Origin: Bolinopsis microptera
Taxonomy: Eukaryota > Ctenophora > Tentaculata > Lobata > Bolinopsidae
Direction: 5' to 3'
NCBI RefSeq assembly: GCF_026151205.1
Contig: NC_087073.1
Location: 5,043,001 to 5,107,000, forward strand
Length of the DNA stretch: 64,000 nucleotides
The position numbers and the translations under genes were made by a program. Below the pieces are notes generated by a model. That model had not been told where the DNA came from, ran no database searches, and worked only from the letters and a program-made list of their open reading frames with translations. The stretch's first letter is position 1, and each line of letters opens with the position of its first letter. Positions 40,693 through 52,300 of this stretch are shown piece by piece.

Positions 40693-43282
40693 TCAAGACT
40701 TCTTGCTAGCCTTAGCAGATTTAATAGCAGAAATCATTTTATCATTATCCTTAGCAACAGCAGCCAGATCCTTAGCGACCTTCTTGATCTGTTCCCCCGT
40801 TTTCTTCTCCCTCTCTCTATGTAACAAATCCTCAATGTCTCTCAGTTCTCTGTTGATACTCCCTATATCGTCCAACCCTCGCACTAGCGCGTTAAACTCT
40901 GATTGAAGGTTTGCGAGGAGCTTATACGCTTTCCTGCACTGGTCGTTGTTCTTAGCATCTCTGAAGATAATCTCGTCCGTTTCTATGAAGGATCTCTCGA
41001 TTTTACCGTTTAAGTTGTTAATCTCCTTTTGTACTAATTTAGTTTCGCTGAGTATTGTAGTGATGTGTTCCTTTTGTCGTTTAATCTTGTCAACTATATC
41101 TAGTATCTTCATTGTGTGTGTGTTCCTGGTGAGAGTATGTGTTAATGTTCAGTGTTTGGAGATAAAGATCAATATGTAAATTGTAAACCTAGACTTTTGT
41201 GATATCGAAAACTATCTTTCCTTGAAAAATAAAGAAAGCTAGAGGGGTTAATCTAATTCAATTTTTCTTACAATTTTTATGCCCACTTGTACCATACTAT
41301 TAAAGTTAAACGATGAACAACAAACTGTCTCTCTCTCTCTCTCTCTGTGACAACAAACTGACTGACCTGTTTATACTGTTAGGTAAGCTGGCAACTTTAC
41401 TATCCAGCTCCGCTGCAATAATTTCCTTGCTCTCAATACTAGACACTAGCTCACTAATCTCCTCCCTCATCATTCTAACATCCTCTATATACTCTGATGT
41501 TTGCAGCTGCTTCGTCCTCAGATCTGTCCCTAGCAGTTCCACTTCTGATACCAGGTCTGCTTCTTTTGTTACCCACAACGCCTGTTGTGTAGTGTTATGT
41601 AAGTTGACCAAGTTAACGTTACTAGTGGTAGGAACTTTGAGTAGTAAGTTAATCCAGCCAAATATATATAAAACTGTACTACGAAATAACATGACCTTAT
41701 TCCTTGATCTGAATCAGTTGAATCATAGTTAACCAGCTCTTACAATATAAAATACTCACTTTAACACTAGAGGTATCAGATTTAGCACTCTCCACCCTCT
41801 CCTTCATAGCCACCACCGCGTTCTTCTCCTGCGGAACTAACTGCAGCGTCTTCCTCTTCAACAGGAACTCTCCCTTCAGTTTCTCAACTTCTTCCTCCCT
41901 CTGTTTCTTCTTCTTCTCCAGTTCTTCCAACCTCTTGTTGGCTGTCTCTATCTTAGTTTTACTGTCGCTTTGTTTCTTGTTCAGTTGTTCCAGAGTCTCC
42001 ATTAGTGTGTCTCTTTCTGCTTCGTGTTGTCTGGGAGAAGACGAGTTTTACTTCAGCAGTAAATAACACATGAGATTTAAATGTACAATGAGTTTTCATC
42101 AAAAAACTGTTAGAGAATCTTTTATAATTACACCTGTTTACCCCCCCCCCCCCCTGTTAAAAGGGCACATTTGAAATAGGAAATGTTTATTGGCAGTCTC
42201 ATAATAACAGTTATTGTAACACACCTGATAAGATCCTCCTCGTCCTCCTCCTGCACAGGTGTCTCCGCCTCCTCCGCCTCCTTACTACCACGCAACACAT
42301 TCTCTGTTAACTTGAAGATACTGTGCTCTCGACTACTATCAGCAGCTGATGTTACTTGTAGTGTCTCCATCTTAGCGCTCAGCTCCCCACTATCAGCAGC
42401 GATCTGTGCTTCACTTCCAGCTGCTCTGATGAGTTGATACACGTCACTCTTCAGTTTGGAGGGTGAGCTGTTCTGTGACTGGGTGAAGCTCATGTTGGAT
42501 ACATCAAGCTCCTGGTTTAGTTTGGTAGAGAGTTGAAGTAGACTGGAGAGGAGCTGATCTGGACCACACTGTAAACCCAAACATTTGTCACTTTTCTTAA
42601 GATTCTGAGCAGTGAACTGTCTAAACCCACCAACGTAGTGGTAACTTCCTGTTTTCCTGTTTCCGTCCCACACCACATTGTTGCCATGACAACGTGCGGG
42701 TAACCATGGCTGTTGCAGTTGTCTCCGCAGTTCCTTCGCAATGTTAGTTTTAAGAGAGGTTGTGGTGGAGATGTCGCCGTCGTCTGAGTCCTGCCGCGCA
42801 CGTGGTAAGTTCTCTACCAGGAACATTAAAAGTCGCCTTATCTCTACCTCGTTAGAGTAGAGGAATGTTTCGTACCCTAGATCTGCTTTGTAACTGAAAT
42901 ATTACAGATCAGTTTACAGAGGTAGTGACACTGTTAGATGAAATTCAGGTTTGTCTATTTCCCATCTTACAAGAACATTGGATATTCTGAAGAATTAGTA
43001 CTAAAACAGTGGAAGCTATAAAATTTTAATACAAAAAAAAACAAACCCTAACTCTTTACAAGCGTTAGCAAGTTCAATCCCAACTCTGTATCTCCGAGCC
43101 ATGCCCTCAGGCAACTTCTCCGGTAGTTTATTCTTATTGTTGTTGATAATGTTGAGACATCGTGCTACACTCTGCACTACCAGCTGGTCATTGAACTGGG
43201 ATATAGATACTATCTCCGCACTGTCAATATCAAGTCCTAGATCCCGTAGAGTTACTATAATGATCTGATCTACTTGTTCCAT
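40693..43282 (-). CDS. CCDC22: CCDC22, CCC complex (COMMD/CCDC22/CCDC93) subunit
   Basis: Exons 43282-43047, 42891-42225, 42030 to about 41756, about 41634-41367, 41125-40693. Starts MEQVDQIIIVTLRDLGLD; exon 1 to 2 joins to KELGYKADLGYETFLYS, the NN-calponin-like N-terminal fold. Exons 3-5 are coiled coil; the last exon holds the family's best-kept part (KIKRQKEHITTILSETK, RDAKNNDQCRKAYKLLANL). With this splicing the protein is about 626 residues, the vertebrate length. The CCC complex works with WASH and commander in endosomal recycling. Near 42840 in exon 2 the frame changes between YSNEV and RRLLMFLVENLP (net two bases missing or one extra). The exon 3-4 border is inferred from phase and uses a weaker donor (GTATTT beside GTGAGT). 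Confidence 0.88.
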
Positions 43283-44141
43283 TCTTCCTGTGTTATTATA
43301 GTGAGGGGTTAGGTGTGATGGGTCCTTACTTTTGTACTTTGTTAAAAGTTACCTGGTAACAATTCATCCACTATGATTATATCCCTACTTATTAACAAAA
43401 TGAGCGCGAATGTTGTACAGAAACTGTTAGAGTGTTAGAGTGTTACAGTCAGGGTTACAGTGTTACAGTGTAACACTGTAACACTGTAACACTGTGCTGT
43501 TAAACACTAAACAGTTTGTGAGCGGTTAAGTTGTTCATTACATTTGGACAGGGTGCGGGCTAAAGGTAATTTGTACCAAGATGCTTTGATTAGAAAATAG
43601 GTAAAATTAGATGGAGACTGTATAATCGAGAGTTGTAGTGGGTAACTTAGTATAATATATAATTTTGCATTATAATATGCGGCATTTAGCAGGGAAGTAG
43701 TTTAACATTTAAATCTTGTAGTTTAGAATTAGGAGTGGTTCAAGTTTATTCTGTCTTATAATGCACGGCCAGGCCAGTATTTTTTCAAAGGTGATTAATT
43801 GTTAATAATTATTATGATTCATTAAAAATGACCACGTTGGTTCAAGAAAATTCAAAATACCAATCATAGAAACTGAAAAATCAAAGTAAATCATTGTAAT
43901 TCATATCTTTCAAAATAAATATCTTGAGTCAAAGATAGAGACAGAAAGGTGTCTGTAACACAACAAAATTCCAACATAATGCTTAACACGACACTTAAAA
44001 CCTTGGCGATACATAATGCATTATATTATCTTAACTCCTTTATTCCAAAGCCGACTAACAATCATTCCTAAACCAGTAAAATCGTCAGATAGCTACATGA
44101 ATCTCCAAAGTATGTCAGCCTGGTTCTTTCTGTTTTACATT
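43283..44141. other. Intergenic spacer CCDC22 - EMC8/9
   Basis: 859 bp without a gene. Contains a perfect 17+1+17 palindrome at 43455-43489 and otherwise AT-rich sequence. Confidence 0.5.
43455..43489. repeat. Perfect palindrome made of GTGTTACA units
   Basis: TTACAGTGTTACAGTGT and its exact reverse complement flank a single central base. The site lies about 170-210 bp upstream of the CCDC22 start codon, in its likely promoter. Confidence 0.9.
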
Positions 44142-45574
44142 TCAGTGTTCGGTCAGGGACTCTACAAATAATTTGACCACCTCATCAATAGCTCTGTTAT
44201 CCCAATGTAATGAAACGTCGTCATAGTGGCAGTCCATATCAATAATAGAGCGGTACAGCTGCTTCTTGACTACTTCAGGTCCCATTTGGAGTCCCTTCTC
44301 TCCGAATTGCAGGAGGGGTTTGTCACTTGACCTCCAATCTATCCTGTCATTGGTCCTGTAGGATGTGACGTCATTACAAGTGCCGTCATTACACGTGACG
44401 TCATTACACGCGACGTCATTACAAGTGACGTCATTACACGTGACGTCATTACACGCGACACTTCAAGTTAAATTACATTTTATTTTAAACTGAATTATGA
44501 GTATAAAGTATTTAAATAAGTTTCATAATTCGAAGAAACGAATTATATATTTTAACCATTAAGACTTACTTTGAAGGAAGAAAAGCTTTAATAGGGATGT
44601 CGGTATTGAGAGCAGATAACTTATCATTCTCCACAATCAGCAAGCAGCAATCCTCACAGTTCTCGGCTATCTTATCTGCTATTCTTGTAGCTACTGCTCC
44701 CACCTGTTTAAATACCAATTGTCATCTTCTCTACACAAAACGCATGTAAGTAATTATTATAATGTTAAATTTATAACTTCTAGAAACGACTATCACGTGA
44801 GTTATGTCGGGGGGCCCTTTTAGAAAAATCTCGAAGTTCTCGAAGTTCGTGTCTAAGGTGATTTAACACGCTCGCTTCTAAAACAGTTATAAAATGAACT
44901 TATAAATTAAGTTATTTAGTGGTCCACATTCCACACCTCCGAGTCAGAGTAGTATTCGTTGGCATGATAGTAACCACATATCTTCATATCTCTGTTGCTG
45001 GCATACTCCTCTATCTGAATATATTGAATATTTATACTGTGTTTTCTCGGAAAGTCCTTATTGTCTTTTATCATCTTGTTATGCCTAGCTAACAAAAACA
45101 GTATCCTCTTCAAAATACAAGTTTGACAATGTGTAAAAGTTACCTGAGTAAGAGCTACAATGAACATGGGGGAGATAGGAATGTTGTAATGAAAGAGTGG
45201 AACACAGTCCACTACCTCCACCTGCTCCTTATCTTCACACCCCTCCTTCGTCAACAAGATACCTGGTACGTGGTAATCTCATTAAAAACTTCAAATATTG
45301 TCTCAATTCAGCTCTTTAGATTGAAATTATCAATTTAAATAATTAATTCTACCTTATCATTAAAATAACACTTATTTAAATCACATTCGGTGGAAAATAA
45401 AATTTTCATATGAAAGAAAAAAAACGACAAACATATTGAAAATGATAAGTTATCAAATAAATAGTAGAAAGATGGTCAGATACCGTTAACTGCAGTATAA
45501 GGATACTGCATCACGTGACATAGTATCTTGGTGTACGCTGACAGGGACAGCTGGATATCTTTCTTCTCCGACAT
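44142..45574 (-). CDS. EMC8: EMC8/EMC9, ER membrane protein complex subunit
   Basis: Five exons with consistent phase: 45574-45484, 45262-45144, 45014-44937, 44703-44570, 44355-44142, giving 211 residues, the usual length. Family marks: YPYTAVNG then ILLTK (N-terminal MPN-like fold), VDCVPLFHYNIPISPMFIVALTQ, ICGYYHANEYYSD, ATRIADKIAENC, and the C-terminal DMDCHYDDVSLHWDN. EMC8/9 is the cytosolic subunit of the ER membrane complex, which inserts tail-anchored and multipass proteins. A CRE-like tandem array fills the end of the last intron. The start codon follows GGTTCAG by one base. Confidence 0.92.
44366..44463. repeat. 15 bp tandem array of CRE-like TGACGTCA sites
   Basis: Exact 15 bp period with unit TGACGTCATTACACG. 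Perfect TGACGTCA at 44366, 44396, 44426 and 44441; one-base variants at 44381 and 44411; a decayed unit at 44456. The array sits in EMC8/9 intron 4, ending 10 bp from the acceptor of the last exon. TGACGTCA is the palindromic CREB/ATF site. Confidence 0.95.
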
Positions 45575-45668
45575 TCTGAACCTATGGACGTAGTCTATGT
45601 AAAGGGTATAATACATTATGATAATATCAAATACGTTCAGAAAATAGGATGCTTTTATTTTCATTATA

Positions 45669-45769
45669 CAGTAAAACCCCGATTTACCGTGGAGTTTGGG
45701 GGAAAGGACGTGGCCGCGGTAATTCAGCATTTGCAGTATATCGAGGAGCAATAAATTGGGGTTTTACTG
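45669..45769. mobile_element. Tc1/mariner (pogo-like) MITE, 101 bp
   Basis: Inverted ends CAGTAAAACCCCGATTTA (left) and TAAATTGGGGTTTTACTG (right) are each flanked by TA, the target duplication of Tc1/mariner elements. Too short to code. It lies between the EMC8/9 start and the NUBPL 3' end. Confidence 0.85.
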
Positions 45770-46010
45770 TACAACAAAAGCAAGTTCATTTCATCATACA
45801 GCCAATCAAAAACATTAAACAAATCAGTTCGACAGCAACTGCTGAAGTTAAGTAACATAAAAATTTAGATAAATTTAAATCATTTCATGCAACAGTATAC
45901 TATAAAGTCCAATATAATAATAACATTTTTCAAATTATTGAAACCATGTAAAAAGCTGCAGCCATTTACAAACTCAGTTCTAAACCTATAAAAAGTTAGC
46001 ACCTAAACAG

Positions 46011-47448
46011 TCAATCATCAAGTTCTAAAAAGGGAATAACAGAGCTAACAATATTATCAAATATATCACTAATTTCAGGGTCCAGTATGACTGAAGGTGT
46101 CCCTGAATCACAGTTCTCTGATATCCCAGGTTTAACGGGCAGTTCGCCCAGTATTTCCACATCACGCAATGCTTTTCCTTTCAGCTTGTCCTGAAGGTTA
46201 CTACCGAATATGTGGTGTTTGTTTCCACAGTCTGTGCACTGGTAATAGCTCATGTTTTCTACAACACCCACTATTGGTACCTCAACCTGAGGTGTTCTAT
46301 GTTAATGACAAACTTCACATCATTTGTCTATATTATAATATGTTGAATTTGCTTGCCTTGTTTCAATAATTTGTTATATGAACTGACTAGTACTACTCAA
46401 AAATCGTTGTTTTATACTAATACTTTAGATCTTGAAATATATAATGACCACTTCACATTTGAAAATATATCAAAATGTCACCTTTCTAAACATTTCAGCC
46501 CCCTTGATGCAGTCAGCAACAGCAACAGACTGGGGAGTGGTGACCAACACCACCCCCTGTATAGGAATCTCCTGGGTGATACTGAGCTGTGTGTCACCCG
46601 TTCCCGGTGGCATGTCTATCACCAGCACGTCAAGTGGACCCCACCTCACTCCCCGGAGTAATTTCTTGATAGCTTGCATAACCATGAGACCTCGCCACAC
46701 TACCTGTACATGCCTGGTCAGGTTACAACTCAAACTCTGCTATACAGCTGTAGCAAGTTATTAAGAAGCGTTTAGATTAAAAAAATGAAAAAGAGTTATT
46801 TTAGAAAAAAGAAGAAAAAGAGAAAAAAAGAAAGAAAAAAAAAAAAAAGCGTTTAGATCTTGGATTTTGTTCTACAACAAGATGTCGTTATAATTATGTT
46901 CATACTACTTTAAAAATAAAATTGCATTCGACATTAGTAATTAAATAACTTACAGGGGATTCTTCATCAACAAGGAGACCCATCGACATACACTTTATAT
47001 TGTAGTTGTTAACGGGTATAATAAGCTTTTGATGGTTTGATTCAGGTACATCTGATACATTCATCATCATTGGAATGGAGGGTCCAAAAACATCAGCATC
47101 AAGTAAACCAACAGAGCACCTGCAAGTAAGGATCATGTGTGAAAAACAGGGATAAAATAATTGAAGAAGCACAACAAACAAGTTGTAACTTGTGGGCAAA
47201 CTAATGTCAATGGTGAAATATATTTGAAGTAACAATAAATTAAAATAAAATAAGCAACTGTACCGTTTAGAGAGAGCTATTGAGAGATTTGTTGCAATTG
47301 TCGATTTGCCCACCCCTCCTTTCCCAGAGGCAACAAGAAGAATATTTTTAACTCCAGCGATTGGTAACTTTTTTGGAAGTCCTCTGGAAATGCTATGTAC
47401 GCCTCTTCTCAAAAAACTGTGACACAATTGACACAATTGTATGCTCAT
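46011..47448 (-). CDS. NUBPL: NUBPL (IND1), mitochondrial Fe-S assembly P-loop protein
   Basis: Exons 47448-47264, 47119-46954, 46703-46482, 46286-46011; phases fit and give 282 residues. Deviant Walker A GKGGVGKS at about residue 43, [51 protein letters not shown], and a CTDC pair in YYQCTDCGN (CxxC that binds the shared Fe-S cluster). The N-terminal region before the [12 protein letters not shown] motif is basic and likely a mitochondrial targeting peptide. NUBPL delivers Fe-S clusters to respiratory complex I. The start codon is two bases behind a TCTGATAG acceptor-like site. Confidence 0.93.
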
Positions 47449-48089
47449 TTCTATCAGACAAAACTAATTGATAACATTCAAATCTTCATGGAAAATATAT
47501 AAAAATTAAGACATGTGGCTACTTAACTTCTGAAATTGATGCGATGGTCTAATTATATGTAGCAAATCAGCATATTGCAATAGCAACAATCAAAATTATA
47601 TTAATTCAGAAATAAGTTCTTAACGTTATAATTTTTAAACTTAAATTGAATCAAATAACTATTAACTCTCAATGAAGATATAAACATAACACTAACAGTC
47701 ACACAAGTGTAACTTCGTTTCATACTTTGAACTAACAAATTAAGAGACTTGTACTAATAGATATAAAATTATTGATTTTAAATTAGATATAATACAAAAT
47801 GTTCAGCTATGAAATAGAAAAGCATTAATTTGAACCTAGTTACAGCTTACTTGTTAACTGATACAGTACAGTTGCCTAACTTTTTTTAATTTAAAATTTT
47901 TTTGGTTTGTCCATCAACCCAAAGTTTGTACACAAAGTAAACATTTGGTAAGCAATCCAGCAGAAAACAGTTAAGTTAGTTCTTGGGTCAATCAAGCATC
48001 TTCTTAGTTGATGGACAACCAACATTCCCCATTTTTGAATCATAACAAAAACTTAGTGTCACAATACATCGTGACACATTAAATCTCTG
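47449..48089. other. Intergenic spacer NUBPL - ADO
   Basis: 641 bp, very AT-rich, no gene seen. Confidence 0.5.
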
Positions 48090-48922
48090 TTATGACTGCT
48101 GGGTAAAGTTTCTACCTGAGTAAGTTCTGGGAATTGTGTAATAACCTATCTCTGGCTCACTACCTAAGTTAAGTAACTCATACAAATTATTCTCCACATC
48201 TTTTACTCCATTATATCTGTAAAAGTTACATTTCTCTTTGTAAGGTGGAAGCAAACAGTCAAAAAAGGCAGCATCTGTGTCAGCTATAACTTCATGAATG
48301 TTGTTCATGTATGGAGTTAGACTGAGTGGCTTATCATCTGAACACAAAACAAAATCATCAGCTCTTTCACATATTACAGTATACTTTTCGTTGGGGGCTC
48401 TTATCACTTGTGAATCAATGTTAGTTGCAGTGTAACTGTGTATTCTTATCTGACCAAAAAGTACCTGAAATAGTGCAATTGTACTAACTGGATTATATAA
48501 AGATGCGTATTAACAAAAGAAATAGAAACACCCCAACTAATGTGGAGTATATTCTATTGCTTAAGCTTAATAGAAAATTATATTATCTGTTTAAGGTAAT
48601 ACACACATTAAAACATTAAACAATGAAAATGAGCTGCATGGTTAATTTACCTTTATTATACCATGCATGTCAGGATGGTCGTGCAGAGGCAATTGATATC
48701 CTTTTTTGATGTAGAAAATACTGAACTGAAACTGATCGTTTTCTATCAATTTAGTAAATATGTGTGGGAATGCTGTATGTGCTCTCTTCTGCAGCCCAAT
48801 TCTTCACTGGAGAGTCGATCTATTTTATTGACCATAAGCTGTAGACTGTCTTCAGAGACTTCTGTTGATTGATTGCCAAACAAATTGTAGGCTGTATTCA
48901 CTGCTTCTTGTACACAATTCAT
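48090..48922 (-). CDS. ADO: ADO, 2-aminoethanethiol (cysteamine) / N-terminal cysteine dioxygenase
   Basis: Exon 1 48922-48651, exon 2 48464-48090, GT-AG and phase 0. Marks of the PCO/ADO cupin family: LPLHDHPDMHGIIK joined across the intron to VLFGQIRIHSY, with the iron-binding histidines in HDH, and the later NNIHEVIADTDAAFFDCLLPPY with its third metal histidine, then CNFYRY. ADO oxidises cysteamine and N-terminal cysteines of proteins, serving as an oxygen sensor. Exon 1 has a frame break near 48780 between SSEEL and FPHIFTKLIEND, one base short, beside a GGG run. Corrected length would be about 215 residues, a little short for the family. Confidence 0.87.
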
Positions 48923-49320
48923 TTAGGAAACATTCTGAGGTTATGAACTATAATGCATCTCATTGCAACAAAAATCATAATTTTAGTGTGCAGCTTGGTT
49001 GAGCCTGCCCATATGTTTGTCATCAATGATAATTACCTTTGATGCCTAACACAGCCAGGCAAATATAAAATGTTGGAAGAAATCAGTTTTAAGGTTGTAC
49101 AAAGCCAAGCTAGAGAACAGAAATTAGAAATAGATTGGCAAGGTACAGAAGAAATGAGAGAAATATGTTCTAGGAGGAGATTGGGTAATAGGATAAAATC
49201 AAATCAAATCAAATCAAAATATAATGACACAAACATCATCACACATCATCAAAAATATATCTACTAAAGTTTAAAAATTATCTTAAATCTATTGGCCTAA
49301 ACAACCAAGTTCAAATGAAT
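48923..49320. other. Spacer between ADO and the LINE region
   Basis: 398 bp, no gene; includes a short (AAATC)n run at about 49197-49218. Confidence 0.5.
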
Positions 49321-52300
49321 CTAATTTACATACTTTCCACTACTATATAAGTTGATAAAGCGGTTTTTAGCAACATGAGGATTACACACAAGATATTCAT
49401 TGTGCTTCTCTTTATTCGTAGCATAATTTAATCCCTTGATCTTTCCTAATACTTCGTCCGAAACATACCAAAAATAACTATCATTTACAGATCCGTTTAA
49501 AATAGTCTCTTTTTTGAAAGCCTCTAATCTTATTTTAAAACTTAACACAGTCCCACAATTCTTGACATCCGAGGGGAGTTTGTTCCAATATGGTCTCACC
49601 CTCTCCGGAAGAAAAGAACTGTGGACTTTCTTCATTTTTTTTTTCAATGAAACAAGAAATTTAATTTTAGCACATTTTTACAGAATAAAAAGATGTAAAA
49701 CAATTCATAAAATATAATGCCCATTTGGTGTATGACTTTTTGTCCTGACTGCTAGTTTGGTTTATGAAGGACAGGTAACTAACGGGGCAAGGAATGCGCG
49801 TGCCTGGAAGCTTTTGCACACACCGAAACGCTAGTTCAGTTAAGTTTTTAGAGACAAGGCTCAGATTAGGACTAGAAGAAAAATTGTTAGCAGACATTAG
49901 AGGTTCTGTTTATAATTGTTACTATAGGTTGCAGTCTTGTTGTGACAAAAAGTCTACACTAAAACATGATTTAGTTTATATTTAGGATATAAAATGCAGC
50001 TTCAAGGTGGATATTGGAGAGCTGGTGAAAGATTATGGCCTTTGTATCAATTGTTATAATAAGCTATAAATATCTTAAACTATACAGTGCTAATTAAAAA
50101 TTTCTTTAACCTTCATTCTCAAATTAGATTTTTAAAATTCAAAAATAAATATACAATGATTTTATTAAAACTTTCTCACACATACTTTACTCACAGGACA
50201 AGACTTGGAAAACAGTGGCCTAGCGTAATTTTAATTGAGATGTGTGTGACCAGCCAGTTATGTTTGGACAATAACATTTGTGCAGTCAAAATCTTTGACG
50301 GTCCAATCAAGCAGGGCGTGATTATGTTGATTAGCTAATAGCGCACGTTTTAACTTACCTCGCAAGCACATTACACTAGTAGTAAAGTCAGTCATTCTGA
50401 ACTTTGGGGTTAAAATGTTAAAAATTTTGGTTGATCTAGTGTTGTGATTGTCAGGTGGGTCTGCCTGACAGATTAGAAGACAGGGTTTCCTTGAGGAACA
50501 TGTGTAACCCTCATGTAGGGATATTGGAGCACGGAATTTCATTATCTTGTAGAGCTCGAGGTAACTGTGGTATGTATAGAGATTTTGTATAGATAGAATA
50601 TTATTATGCTTAAATATCGGTTTGGTGTGCTCTTTTATGAAAAATTTTTGGTCAAGTTTCTGGTGTCCTATGGGCCTAGTACGTGCACAAGTCTTGAACT
50701 TATCAAGGTACGCCAGCCTGTCACCAAATAGTACTCTGAGACAGTACTTCTGAGCAGTAAATAATGAGCTTATACGTTGTTTCGCTGCCCCACCCCATAC
50801 AGATATACAGTAGGAAAGATGTGATTCGAACAGGGTATAATATAATTGTTGGTGTAGAAATTCTGGAAGGGAGCAGCGAAGTCTACATAAAGTGGATGTG
50901 GAATGATTTAGAGTTCGCTTAAGTGCTTTGATGTGATCTTCCCATGATAGGTTCTCGTCAATTATAACACCCAGAAATTTTGCGGATGAAACCTTTTTGA
51001 TTGGAAAGTTGTCTATAGTTAATGCAACTTCAGGGTGTGATAAAGTCTCTGACTTAGAACCTGCCATGGTGGGTTTGAAGTGTATGTAGCAGCACTTGGA
51101 CATGTTTATATGTAACTTATTCGCTCTCATATAAGACTTCAATGATGACAAAAGCTCATTTCCTCGTTCATATGCCTCACGTTTTGTTTTGCCGACAACA
51201 AATATATTGGTATCATCAGCAAAGGTAACAAATGATCCTAGTTTAGAACTGTTTGTGATGTCGTTCATATAAAGAAGAAATAGGAGAGGTCCAAGAATTG
51301 AACCCTGTGGGACACCAAATTGGATAGATAGGGTATCTGATTTTTCTCCTACAACTTCGGTGTATTGTTGCCTGTTTGTCAAGTAGCTTTTAATGAGGTT
51401 ATTTGCAACTCCTCTCACTCCACATCCCTCTAATTTTATAAGAAGTGTTGAATGGTCGATAGTGTCAAAAGCTTTGCTTAGGTCAATGAATATTCCTAAA
51501 ACATGATTCTTAAGTTTAAGAGATTTCGTAATCAAATTTACAGAGTAATTGACTGCATGAGATGTAGAGTGAGATTTCCTAAATCCAAACTGTGTCTTCG
51601 ATATAACTCCCTGGGAGCTAACAAATCCGTATATTCTAGAATATATGAGCTTTTCAAAGATCTTACCGAAGACGGACAGTGTGGAGATAGGACGGTAGTT
51701 CTCGATTTCTTCTGGGTTACCTTTCTTATATACAGGAGTTATTTTACCAGTCTTCAGGACATCTGGAAATATACCTTTGGTCATAAGGATATTGAAGTAA
51801 TTCGATAATACAGGTGCAATTACATGAGATGACTTTTTTACTACACTTATGGGAATGTCACTGGCTTTACCATTTTCGAACTCGCTTATGATTTTCAATA
51901 TTTCGTTCGAGGAGCAATCTTCTAGCCTAATATTTTTTTCATTTCTTGGGTTCAGGAAGTCATAGAAAGTTTTCATGGGTAATATAGGCAGACCATAAGA
52001 TAGATTATTCAGTGTCTCATTCAGCTTTGGTGCAATAGAGACAAACCAAGTATTGAATCCATTAGCAATAGCTCTTCTATCAACTATTCTTTGGTTGTCA
52101 ATGATAAATGGGGGCTTGGTTTGCCTCTTCTTTTTGCCCCTGAGTTCGTTAATAATTTGCCAGGTTTTCTTGCTATTTTCACAGTTGTTTAGGATTTCGT
52201 TACAGTAATGCCAACGTTTGGCAGCTTTAATGATAGCTTTAAGCATCCTACGATAATCACTAAATACTTGGTAGAGCAAGATATTACCACCAGGGTTCTT

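Noticed and set aside
42139-42153. Run of C in a CCDC22 intron
   Set aside because: Simple homopolymer, likely uninformative.
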